Positions 33,001-44,300 of a stretch of 64,000 nt of DNA are shown piece by piece. The translations under genes and the position numbers were made by a program. The stretch is from Ceratothoa steindachneri (Eukaryota > Arthropoda > Malacostraca > Isopoda > Cymothoidae). The stretch spans positions 88,198,440 to 88,262,439 of the forward strand of contig OZ018335.1 in the NCBI GenBank assembly GCA_963969495.1, read 5' to 3'. The notes below the pieces were generated by a model. The model was given only the letters and a program-made list of their open reading frames with translations. It was not told where the DNA came from and made no database searches. How positions within the stretch are numbered: the stretch's first letter is position 1; every line of letters starts with the position of its first letter.

Positions 33001-35197
33001 CCATTCCAAAATTTCCAGCCTTTCCTCCTTCCCCTTTGACGTCTCGTCTTAATTAGAAGCAAATTTGTGAACGTTTCCCCTCACTAGACTTTTTTAATGC
33101 GTTTTTTAACTATTTCATAGATTTTAAATGCGTTTTTAAACTATTTTATGTTTTTAATCTGTGTGATAACTTTTTGTTTTAAGTTTATTCAGCTCATTTT
33201 TACATATCGATTAATCCAGGTTTTATTCGCCATAAAGGTCCTTTCCATTCAGTTTTATTTCTTCAATTTTCTTCTCTTTTACTATTTTCAATAGATATTT
33301 ATTTGTTAGAAAATAGGTCCTTGGTCTGTTCTTTTTGTAATTGTCTTTTCTTTTTTCAATATTTGAAATAGCATCTGAAGATGCTACATCTTAAGCAGAG
33401 TTTTTAATTTTGACGGTTAGGCCCATGATGCCCGTCGCCACATGGACGCATTAAAAAAGAAAAAAACAATCTTGGAATATACGAGTGAATAGAGAAATAT
33501 TCAAGCCAGGTGCTAATCCAAGGAGGGATGGTAGGGGGCTGAAGCTCCGCCAAATTTAAGATCTGTTTATGTTTATATTTCTTTTATCACCCACACTTGT
33601 ACTCTGCTATTCGGAAAGAGTTATTTAATAATATAGAATATATATAAAAAACAGTTTTTAAATCGTTGTGATCGAATGAATCATATATGATATACGTTTA
33701 AAATTACAGGTAATTCTCAAAAGTAATTATCAAATTCAGTATTAGACATTAGTTGACGTCCCCAAACTACAATAAACCACTTCATAATTTTCTGATGTGT
33801 GGGAAAAAATCGGATCTGAGAGAGTTAGTGAGATATTGTTATTTATTATCAATGTTGTGTAAGATAACCATTATTACTTATCAACGCCCTTTTCTCAGAC
33901 TCGTCGGACGGAGAAATTTAGGTTAGACTCCCCCTAAATTTTTATCCTGGATCACCACAAAATAGAGGAATATTCAAGCTATGAAACTACACTCTAGTTC
34001 CTTAAAATGACACCCGAGAGATGAACGGAAATTAAAACCTTGTTTAAACAGGTATCGAATTAGATATTCCAAGGAAGGAGAAACGCACTGTTTTCCTGCG
34101 TGAGGGAGGCACTCTCATTTAATCACAGGTATCCTTGGAACAGAGATAATGAGACGAAGGTAAAGGGAAATACGAGTAAGAATCTTTTCACAGGAAATCC
34201 TGTCAGTTTGAAAAGTCTGGGACCAAAAGTTACAATTCAAAAGATTCCCCCTCAAAGAATAATTACTACTGTGGTAATATAAGAAAAGCTTTGAGTTTTA
34301 TTCTTTAGCACAAACGATTTTCTCGGTACTTATCGTTCTTTACAAAATTCGGAATTGGGCTAAAAAATTGTGAGAATCCTATCATTTATTTTCAGTTAAA
34401 TTAATATCTGCCTCTCATTCTGGACAAAATGAAGGATAATGATCGGAAAATGAGTACAATGTTTATTAGAGATTAAAGCTAAAAAAAAAAGAGGAATGGA
34501 ATATGACTTGGATCACAAAGATTACCCCAAAGAAACCAGTCGGGACCCACTTCAAACCACTGTTTCAAAGGAGTATGCACACAGAGACCCGAAATCCCAA
34601 GACTAAAACTTAGAATTAAAATAACAACCAACTACATAATGTGGTTTGTGTTTGCATCACATTATTAGAGTTACCTTAAATTAAGCTTAAAAGTGCGTTG
34701 CAATTTCTTTAAGATTATTCCGCATAGGTAAGCCAGATCAATTAACCATTGATACCAAGGGGGTTTTTTATCCTTTATTCTTCTTTTGTTTCTCATATTT
34801 TATACGAGTAAGTTGTATAATCTAAGGAGAGTTAGTTTACGTATCCATTCATTAAATTATCTTTTTAGAATACTTCGAACGTTAATTTATCTTAAATTTC
34901 GACACTATTCCTATATAAAATTGGCGTTTAAGGATAAAATTAAGTTGAGAGGAAAGACAAAAGGTATTGATGTAAAAAAGTTCGAGCGGAAAAGCTATCA
35001 TCAAATTTTGAGAAGGACTGTAAATGGTTGTATTATGGCCTTCAAGGCAAAAATGGTTGGATGCTGAAAGTTTAAAGAGCCAATACAAGAAAAAATAGTT
35101 GGTTCCTGAAAGGTGTAGGCAAGGAAGGAAGATATGTGGGGGTCGAACCAAGTAAAACATTAGAATGAAAATTTAAACGGTTCACACATGAACCTTA
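33001..35197. other. No recognisable gene
   Basis: AT-rich DNA. Near 33370 a palindrome, GCATCTGAAGATGC, resembles the CTGAAGATG motif seen at ends of some arthropod retroelements, but nothing else supports one. The frame at 34786-35067 (93 codons, Lys/Arg-rich) is unassigned. Confidence 0.35.
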
Positions 35198-35440
35198 TAA
35201 ATGGGAAGACAAACTTCCAGGTATGTATTATTTTCTTTCGTAAATAGGAAGACAGACTTCCCGGTATGTATTTCTCTCTCGTAAATAGGAAGATGGACTT
35301 ACCGCTTTGTATTATTCTCTTTCGTAAATGGGAAGATACGCTTCCGGGTTTGTAGTATTCTCTCTTTTGTAAATAGAAAGTTAAATTCCCCAGTGTGCAG
35401 TATTTTTCTCTTGTAAATAAAGGAACAAAAATCCCAGTGT
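35198..35440. repeat. ~43-bp minisatellite, about 5.5 units
   Basis: Units start with TAAATRGGAAGA at 35198, 35241, 35282, 35325, 35370 and 35414, giving steps of 43, 41, 43, 45 and 44 bp. Each contains CTTCCxGGT and a TTCTCTYTCG run. Minus-strand frames through it are repeat artefacts. Confidence 0.88.
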
Positions 35441-36959
35441 ACTCGGTCGGTGAAGGAGCTCCCGAAACCGTTGCCTCCTGTGCTGGATAGTGAGGTAAAA
35501 GGCCAATGTGATGGACTTTTTCTTGGCGCACAAATCGTGCAGGTCACAGAGAGCGATATTGTTGAGTCGATGCTACTTAGAGCTCCTTCAATTCTCTTTG
35601 TAAGACCTCGTAGGGAAGAGTTCACGTTATCGAGGTCGCTTACCTCCTTTGCCGAGAACATACTCTCAGTAGTGAAGCCGGATGCGAACTTGAAACTTGA
35701 AAGAGAAAGATAGAATAAGAGGGGGAAGAGTTTGTAAGAGAGGGTGGAGGGTAATAGTGAGAAAAGGAAGGAAGTGGTATAGTCAGATATGTATGTGTGT
35801 GGGTGCCCGGTAAACGGGCCATCTCCATTTATTATTATTTTTATTTTTTCGTATCTGTTAATGTCCCACTGCGGGATTTTTTTATTATTTTGCATATGTT
35901 ATTGGCATACTAATTTGTCCCATTTGGGTTTTTTTTTACTGTCTCTTATTATTTCGCTTTTTTGTCCCTTTTTAGTTGTACTTTGGTACAGGTTCCGTTA
36001 TTCTGGTGCTGGAAAGGTATCTTTTGTATACACGTCCCTCTGCATCTGGGTCTAGAGCCGCTACAGTCTCCATAGGGAGAATAGCTTCTAGTCTTGCCCA
36101 GATGTCTCGACCTTTTTTATTGAGGTGTGTTTAGTGGTTCGAGACCTGTTTCTTCACAACGGAACAAAGTATCTAGCTCAATATTTTCCTTTATCTTAAG
36201 GAAGCTTCGTTTGATCCCTTAACCCAGCTTGATACACGAGAAGAGTTCCCCTTTTCGTACATTACATAAAATGTGCATATAACATCTGGAATACCCATAC
36301 CTATAGATATACATGCCAAGCACATGAGAATAACGAATGGAAAGGGTAAAAGAACGCTCAATAATAGGAGTGGCTCACATTAATTTTCGTGGCGGATGTT
36401 TAGTGAAAGATGAGCGTTTTCCTACCAAGCCTTATCTGAGATACACCGAGGTCTTTTTAAAACTCGTTGAATTGCGAATAAGCAGAAAAACAAGCATTGA
36501 ATTTCAATTCTTGCCGCAGCCTAAGCTGCTATACTATGTTATGAAGTGTTTAGAGAGGAAGTGATTATAAGGATTATCAAGAAAAAAAAGTAAAAAAAAA
36601 GAGTCGACAATTGAGCAGCATGAGTTCTGTTAAGGAAGAACAAGCATCGAATTATTGGTACAGTTCTGTGGAAAATAACGCATTTTCCCAATAAACTATC
36701 CTAAAGCATTGATGATTCCACTTCTCCGCCATAACGCCCAAAATACAATGTTCCTACTTAACAGAAGTGATGTTATTTTTTTCTGGTAATCTATTAAAAT
36801 CACTTTCTTCTTATCGCATTGTAACATTGTGGTTTTATGAGTTTATTTTGCTTTGAATAATTAAAAAGAAGATTTTCTTGATAATTCTCAATTATGGACG
36901 AACTTTTAAAAGACCTTTCGTATTTCCTTAGTTATCCTCCCTATTTCGTTTTCTGTTTT
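35441..36959. other. No confirmed gene
   Basis: A plus frame at 35450-35713 (87 codons, for example EVKGQCDGLFLGAQIVQVTE) is compositionally protein-like and is overlapped by a minus frame (35895-35299). I recognise neither. The rest is AT-rich without features. Confidence 0.3.
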
Positions 36960-37585
36960 CTGTGCGTGTCTCGTTTTCTTTTTTTCGTTCGAGAAAGGGA
37001 GAGGAGAGAGGGAAAAGAGAAGTAGAGAGAGAGAGAGAGAGAGAGGAAGAAAGTAGGAAGAAAAATTGAAAGAAAGGTAAAAGGAACAAAAATATGAAAA
37101 AAGAAAGCGAAAAGGGTAAGACAAGAAAAAGGAAAGTAAGAAAAGGGAAGGAGAGAAAAAGGCGATAAAAAGGCAAGTGAAAAAAAAAGAAAAATGAATA
37201 AATAGAAAGAAATAAAAGAAAAGAAAATAAGTAATTAAGAAGCACATAAAAATGAATGAAATGAAAAAGAAAAATGAAAGAAGGCAAGAATAAAGAAGAA
37301 AATGAAAACATCAACAAAAAATAGGAAAACCATAAACAAGGAAAAGAAAAAGCCAACAAAGAAATCATAAAATCATCAATAAAGTAATGAAATAAAAGGG
37401 GAAAAAAAAAGAAAAACAACAAGGAAATGGGAAATACAATAACAAGGGAAAGGGGAAATCAACTCCGAAATGGAAAAAAACAAGCAAATGAAAAATAACG
37501 AAATGATAAATTTTAAAAAAGCAAATATTAACAAAGAAAAAAATGAATTGAAGAAAGAAAGTAGGTAAATAGTAAACAAGGTTTG
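36960..37585. repeat. Polypurine domain, left part
   Basis: The plus strand is dominated by A and G (GAAAGAAA, AAAGGAAA) from about 36,990, including a (GA)n run at 37027-37045. The long minus-strand frames are Phe/Ser/Leu strings caused by this bias and are not genes. The tract continues after the family B insertion. Confidence 0.88.
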
Positions 37586-38325
37586 CTGACAAAAAAGTCG
37601 TGTACTCTCACTTATTCAGATATATTACTTTACGACCTCCAAAACTTTCAATAATTCTCGGACTAACCTTGGGAGGCCTTGGCAATTCTATAATTTGGAA
37701 GAGAATGTAAAACAACTTAAGGGTTTCAAATTTTGTTAGAATCGGCCGAATAGTTGATATTATTGCCAAAACAAAATAATTCCAGGGTTAACCTTGGGGT
37801 GGGGGAGGACCTTGGCAATTCTATCATCCAAGAGAAGATGTAAAACAACATCAGGGTTTCAAATTTCGTTAGAATTGGCCGAATAGTTATGATGTTATTG
37901 CCAAAACAAAATAATCTTAGTGCTAACCTTGAGAGGAACTTGTTAACTATATCATACGAAAGAGAATGTAAAGCAACATAAAGGTTTCAAATTTCGTTAG
38001 AATCAGCTGAATAGTTATGATGTTATTGCCAAATCATTCTCCGGCTAACCTTGAGAGGACTTCGGCAATTATATCATTCGAAAGAGAATTTCAAACAACA
38101 TAAGGGTTTCAAATTTCGTTAGAATCGGCTCGATAATTATGATGTTATAACCAAAACAATATAATTCACGGGGTAATCTTGCGAGGACTTTGGAAATTAT
38201 ACCATTCGAAAGATAATCTAAATAAGCGCAAGGTTTTCAGATTTCTTTACAATGTTATCACAAAAAAAAGGTAAATTTGGAACCGACCGACCGACATAGT
38301 GAGATGTAGAGTAGCTTGCAACTAA
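37586..38325 (+). repeat. Dispersed repeat family B, copy 2 (five internal units)
   Basis: The left edge TGCTGACAAAAAAGTCGTG and right edge ACCGACCGACCGACATAGTG...CTTGCAACTAAAG match the other family B copies. The interior holds five imperfect ~125-bp units (GCTAACCTTG, then GGCAATTATATCATTCGAAAGAGAATG, then GGTTTCAAATTTCGTTAGAATCGGC). Polypurine DNA on both sides shows it inserted into that tract, which helps define the ends. Confidence 0.85.
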
Positions 38326-39975
38326 AGAGGAAGAAAAAGAAATAAACTAGGAAAAGAGAAAGGAACAAACGAGCAAAAAATGAGGAATATTGGAAAGAAA
38401 GGAAAACTTAAGTAGGTAAACAGAAACCAAGTAGGAAAAGAGGAATGAAAGAAAGTAAAGAGGGAACAATTCGAAGGGAACAAGAAGGAAAATAGAAACA
38501 GATAAAAGAGGGAAAAGAACGAAAGGAAAATAAGAAAAAAATGAGATAAAGAGGAAAATGTGAAATACAATTGGAAAAGAGGGGAAAATAAAAGTGGAAA
38601 AAGTTGGATAGGAGAAATAAAGAGGGAAAAGTAAAAAAGAAAGAAACGAATGAGAGAAAGGAAAAGTAAAAAAGAAAGAAACGAATGAGAGAAAGGAAAA
38701 GTAAAAAAGAAAGAAACGAATGAGAGAAAGGAAAAGAATGCAAGAATGACAAGAGGAGGGAAGGAAGAAGGAAAAGTTGGAAAGCAATAAAATCGGAAGG
38801 AAAAAATAAAGAAAGAAAAGGGAAAGGATAACATAAGCAAAGAAAATGAGGGAGGCAGTAAAGAAAGAAAGAAAAGAAAAATAAATTATATGTAGTAAAA
38901 AGTATGGAAGGAGGAAAAAAATAATGTAAAAAAGTGGTAGGAAATAAATAAATATAATGAGAGGGAGCAAAGGAAAAATTAAAAGAAAGAGAATTAAAGA
39001 TTCGACGTTGTAAAATAGACAGAAAGAACAGAGGGATAAGGGAATTTGAGGTAAAAAAAAAGGAAAGAAGCGAAGCACGAAAAAAAGTGGTTTTTTGGAA
39101 AAATAAAAAAGGATGTAGGACAAAGAAAAATAGTGAAACAGAGGAAAAAAGAAAGAAAGAACAGGGAAGGAGAAAGAAGAAAGGGAAGTGAGAAATAAAA
39201 ACACGGAGGTAGGAAGAAAAAGAACTGAGTGAGGTAAGAAAAGAAAGAAATAAAATGCCTAAAACGAAAGAAAGAAGGAAGGTAGTAAAAATAAAGGAAA
39301 GGAAGAACAAGTAAGAAAGTAAAGGAATATTAGAGGTAGGGATCGAAGAAAGAAAAGAGTAGGAATCTAAGAAAGAAAGAAAAGTGCAATGAGCAAAGAA
39401 ATGAAATTGGGGAAGGCAAAAGAGAGCAGGGTTGGAGGAAAAAGAATGAAAGGGGGTAATAAAATAAATCGAAGGAAGAGATAAAAATAAGAAAGGAGGG
39501 AGGAAAATAAAACAGATAGAAAGCAAGTAGAAAAGAAATAAGGAATTGAGGTAAGGGAAAGAAAGAAAAAAGAGAAGTATACAAAATTAAGAAAGTATAG
39601 TGGGACGAATGAAAAGGGGGGCAGAGTCAAGAAATAAAGTAAGGGAGCGAGTTTGAAAAGAGAAAAAAAGAAGGGTAGAGAGGGAGGTAGCAAAAATTGA
39701 AAAAAAAGAAGAAAGAGAAGATAGAGAAAGCAGGGAGAAAGAAAAAAGAGGAGAAAAGAAAGATAGAACGACATGAGGAAAGAAAGCCAGAACGAACGAA
39801 CTTAATAAAAGAAAATACGAAGGAAGGAAAGACTGAAAGAAAGAATGAAGGTAGGAAAGAAAAGAGGGGAAGAATGAAAAAAGAAAGGTAATAAAAAAAT
39901 AAGGGAGGGTATGAAGAAAGAAGGGAGGGAGGATATAAAAAGATAGTACGAATTGAGAGAGCAAAGAACTCATTT
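38326..39975. repeat. Polypurine domain, right part
   Basis: About 1.65 kb of GAAAGGAAA-type sequence with almost all purines on the plus strand. The minus frames of up to 372 codons are low-complexity Phe/Ser/Leu. The tract ends in ordinary sequence near 39,975. Confidence 0.9.
38631..38735. repeat. Perfect 35-bp x 3 tandem repeat
   Basis: Units beginning GTAAAAAAGAAAGAAACG at 38631, 38666 and 38701 are identical, showing recent local duplication inside the polypurine domain. Confidence 0.95.
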
Positions 39976-40222
39976 TCGAAGCCATGATGAGAACGAACAC
40001 TGAATAACCTAACCATCCACTCCGCGGCTGCAGATTCTCCTGACGCTGAAAGTCCATTACAAACACTTCCTTGTAAATTAAATATGGATTGAATTAATTC
40101 CATTTTCCATTTAATCGCTATCCATTGGATGTCATCTCACACAATCTGCTCCCGAGAGGGATGAAGGAAGATGCAGCGCGTACCAAGGACGGTTGCTTGG
40201 ACTCAGTGGCGACTCGTAGCTA

Positions 40223-41139
40223 CGAGGGGCGGTCAATAAGTTGTGCTATTCGGATATAAAGAAACGAGATATGAAAAAAAGTATTTTATTATTTTTCAAT
40301 ATAACTACCCCCGACTTCAATGCACTTGCGCCACTTGTCCCTGAGGCTTCGAATTCCCGACTGCCACTCAATCCACTCCTGGACGGCGAGCTGGACATCT
40401 TCATCGTCCCCAAACCGGCGTCCACGCAGTGCAGCCTTGAGCTGGTGGAATAAAAAGTAGTCGCTAGTGGCCAGATCTGGACTGTAGGGGGATGGTTGAG
40501 CTCCTCGAATCCGCACTTGCGCAGGGCAGCTTGTACAACCTGGCCTTGTGGACTTCGATCATGGGGCGTGAGGTTTCTAGGGACCCAACGGGCAGAGACC
40601 TTAGTTATGGGCAAATTGTCGTGGATGATGTTGTTAACACTTCCATGTGATATTCCAAGTTCTCGCTCGATTTCTTCGACCATCACCCGTTGATTTTTGA
40701 GGATCATCCTCTCCCCACGAGCCACATTGTCCTCGTTGGTCACGTCAGACAGGCGTTCTGCACGGGGGTCATATTCAAGGGACTCACGACCATGGCGGAA
40801 CTCCCTATTCCAACGAGCAATGGTTGCATAGAAAGGGGCGGTGTCGGTGTACACTGCAACCATGCGTTCATGGATCTCTTTTGCATTCTTGCCTTCCTTG
40901 GTCAAAAATTTGATCACTGCGCGGTGCTCAACCTTCTCCATTGTTGAAAAATTTGTGACTGACGATCTGCGATCAGCTACTGCTTATTAAATAGACGAGG
41001 CAGGAGCGTGCGGCTGCAGGTCCTGACTTGTCATAACTTGTCCTAACTTGTCATAACTTGTCCTAACACCCCCACAAACAGTCATCCCCCTTCCTCTGTT
41101 TTGCCCTACCGAGTCGCAAAACTTATTGACCAACCCTCG
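40223..41139 (-). mobile_element. Mariner, internally deleted, minus-strand copy
   Basis: A 917-bp element flanked by TA (40221-40222 and 41140-41141). The termini CGAGGG(G/T)(C/T)GGTCAATAAG belong to the same family as the array at the left of the window. It has the same central deletion but has diverged in sequence, so it is an older sibling. Confidence 0.92.
40246..40941 (-). pseudogene. Mariner transposase remnant (minus copy)
   Basis: Open from ATG at 40941 for 231 codons. The N-terminal helix-turn-helix and WVPRNLT linker are followed at once by post-deletion sequence. After CGFEELNHP the frame shifts, so SPDLATSDYFLF (third Asp region) and the C-terminal end lie in a second frame (40516-40289). 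The first two catalytic Asp segments are absent. The junction carries AGTCCACAAGGC as in the array copies. Confidence 0.92.
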
Positions 41140-41141
41140 TA

Positions 41142-42562
41142 AAATTAAGGGTGGTGCTACATCAAAAAAAATTTACCATTGTTTAAATATTGTGTAAAAA
41201 GGAAATATACCTTTTAAAAATAAAATTTATAGATAAACTTGATAAAATCCTAATCAGAACAAAATCAAACATTTTTTCCTTACTATTACAGTCTATTATT
41301 TTGGAAGTCCCTCGATAATATTTACGGTTCCTAAAAGTGACAATGAAACCACATTATCAACGTGCTGCTTTGACCTCTCATGCTTTTCATTTTGTTTATA
41401 TTTCTAAAACCATCTTTTGTCTACGTTACATCGCCTCCAACCATCAAACACGAGAAGCAAAACAGTGCATTTTTACTTCCTAGCAGAAAAGTAAACTTTT
41501 TCGTTGGTATCATTCATAATTAAAGCTACGAATATACTTGTTACTTATGCCTGGCTGAAATATTTGGAGATTAGGTGTTGAACGGCCTTTTTTCTTAACT
41601 GCAACTTTCTCATGGAGAGACAGCTGTGAAAACTTAAGCTATCGAAGTTCACTTACACTCGCAGAACCTATTTCTTGGGGATGCAAGGAGGCCATGGTTA
41701 AATTTTCTGTAAAATAAAAGAACTGAAAAAAATATGAATTAAATTCTACACTATAACATTCAAGAATATAAACTCATTTTTAAGCACAAAAAACAAGAAG
41801 TCAAAAATAAACACTACTTTCTATTAGCACATCAGGGCCGGCACTGCGTGAGCCACAGTACTCTCTCTCCCTAGCGTGCAGCTTCCTATCTCTGACATGT
41901 GAGCATGCGCACAATAGTCAAACAACGCGTCGCTGAAACGGTGAAGCGCACATTTCTCTACAACGATTTTTGTATTATTTTCATAAACTAGGGGATGGCC
42001 ACTGACATTAATCTTAAGGATTATATAATGCGCAATTATAAAGAAAGAATGCTCGAAAAAACGACTCATTATATTGAATGTTATCGATAATATCGTGTGG
42101 AAAGAGGGGGTGCTGCAATTCCACAGTGCCTATAGACGAGCAGCCGCTGCGGCCGGGATTGAGTGAATTTGGTTCTTAATCCTAAAGATTAAGGTTTCTT
42201 CTTGGATGGGTTTGTTTTCTTTATCTTCCTCCTGTGCCATTCGATAATATTCTTCCTTTTTTCGAAGCTAATTTTGTAAGCTACCAAGAATTAATATGGT
42301 AAATGGAAACACCAGAAACAAAACAAATGAATAAAAAAGAAAATAATAGTGAAATGGCTAATCATCATATGGATCGCTATGGCTATTCATCTGTCTTCAA
42401 AGGGTCCGTTTGGGAGGGGGAATTACAAGCTTTCCTGGAGAGTCAGTACAGTATAAAGTACTGCAGAGACTCACAAATACTCAATTTAACCTTATTGCCG
42501 AGTTTATTAAATAAAAATCTGATTAAGATACACATTTCTTGGCTTGATGTTTTTTCGGGGTA
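41142..42562. other. No recognisable gene
   Basis: AT-rich DNA. A GC-richer block at about 41828-41950 gives a minus frame (42069-41824) without family signature. A plus frame at 42303-42563 is unassigned. Confidence 0.4.
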
Positions 42563-43361
42563 GAATATTGAAAACATTATCTAGAGTGCAAATAACATTA
42601 CCGCTTAGTCCCTTCAAGAAAGCGTGTCGTTTAAATTATTTTCGAAGAAAAGGTGGCTTTTGTTCACTAATAATCGGAATATTAAAAACATTATCGAGAA
42701 TGCAAATAACATTACTGCTTAGTCCCTTCAAGAAAGTTTGTCGTTTAATAAATTTTCGAAGAAAAGGTGGCTTTTGTTCACTCATAAGCAGAATATTAAA
42801 AACAATATCCAGAGTGCAAATAATATTATTGCTTAGTCCCTTCACGAAAGTCTGTCGTTTAATAAATTTTCGAAAAAAAGCTGGCTTTTGATCACTCATA
42901 ATCAGAATATTAAAAACATTATCTAGAGTGCAAATAAAATTATTGCTTAATCCCTTAACGAAAGCGTCTCGTTTAATAAATTTTGGAAGAAAAGGTGGCC
43001 TTTGTTCACTAATAATCAGAATATTGAAAATATTTTCCAGAGTGCAAATAACATTGCTGTTTAGTCCCTTCACGAAAGCGTCTCGTTTAATAAATTTTCG
43101 AAGAAAAGGTGGCTTCTGTTCACTAATTAGTTAGAATATTGAAAACATTATCCAGAGTAAAAATAACATTACTGTTTATTCCATTCACGAAAGCGTCTCG
43201 TTTAATAATTTTCGAAGAAAAGGTGGCTTTTGTTCACTAATAATCTGAATATTGAAAACATTATCCAGAGTGAAAATAACATTACTGCTCAGTCCCTTCA
43301 CGATAGCGCCTCGTTTAATAATGTTTTCTTAGAAAAGGCGGCTTTTGTTCACTAATAATGA
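42563..43361. repeat. 114-bp tandem array, seven units
   Basis: Units start with GAATATT at 42563, 42677, 42791, 42905, 43019, 43134 and 43247. The steps are 114, 114, 114, 114, 115 and 113 bp. Each has TTAGTCCCTTCACGAAAGCG and CGAAGAAAAGGTGGCTTTTG. Since 114 is a multiple of three, both strands stay open for several units (plus 42544-42891, minus 43073-42636). Indels in units 5 and 6 and an in-frame stop in unit 3 (plus strand) argue against a constrained protein. Confidence 0.93.
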
Positions 43362-44069
43362 TCATCATTGCGGACTTATTTACACATCTCTGTGCTATTC
43401 ACGGCTAGAATGTGAAAGCCGAGAGTTAAAATACATTTAAACCTATAATATGTATATGGAACTTTAAATGGTTGTTAACTCCCTCAAATTATGGGGAAGC
43501 AAGATCATTAAATCAATTAGTGATTAGGAAATTAAATTAGGATGTTGAGCCCGAAAACTTCGGAATGGGGTTCTAACGTGTTTAATCACAGTCGCAGCAG
43601 CCAATCCACGAAAATTTACAACATCGAGAATAATTTTGAAAGGACTATGGTCCTAAATTTTAAAAAGTCAATAGTTTTTATAATTCGAATAGAACAGAAC
43701 TAATTATATAATTAAAACTGAGCCAAAGATGATTCTTTTATGAGGCCCGTTAATTTTAAGCAGTGAAAGCGATGAAAGTTTGATCACGTCCCTAGAATTG
43801 GAAACGAAATACGAACGAGGGCGTATCCCGCCAAATTTTGAATGAGAAATCTGTAAAGAAAGCTGCGAAGATTTGGAGGATAAAAATGTATGGAAGACAT
43901 GAATCGCCGATCGTCCTGCAGAGATTAGGGGCATGGGGTCCTAGAATCCATCATATGCTAGATAAGGAAAAAAAAAGGATTCAGGAGAGTAAATGGAGAT
44001 AAAAGTAGGAAGAATTCAGGCATGCTAAAATCCACCACCCAAAGAGGAGCGAAGAGAGAGAGAGAGAGT
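43362..44069. other. No recognisable gene
   Basis: AT-rich DNA ending at a (GA)n run (about 44054-44068) near the 3' end of the I-like element. The minus frame 43934-43704 is unassigned. Confidence 0.4.
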
Positions 44070-44300
44070 GAGATAAAAAAATATTTTAGGAGCCCATCTG
44101 GCAACTATTTACTTGGGCACAAGTTACCGCACTCACGACAGCCTAGTACTAGGCTACATTAAAATAAAATATGGATAACTGAACAAAAAACAATAACAAT
44201 AAAAAGGAAATGGGCAACAAGCACGCTCTGACGTCCGGGGAAGGCGGACCTCTCCTCGGCACTTGAACGAGCAACCTATAAACAACAACAACAAAAAAAA

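Noticed and set aside
33365..33400. Penelope-like 3' end (CTGAAGATG palindrome)
   Set aside because: Only a single short motif; no RT, endonuclease or repeat copy nearby.
38322..39774. Several long minus-strand frames (up to 372 codons), apparently hydrophobic membrane proteins
   Set aside because: All are Phe/Ser/Leu strings caused by the polypurine plus strand; low complexity and overlapping frames.
42563..43361. CRISPR-like array (regular repeats)
   Set aside because: The whole 114-bp unit is repeated, with no unique spacers; this is eukaryotic DNA.
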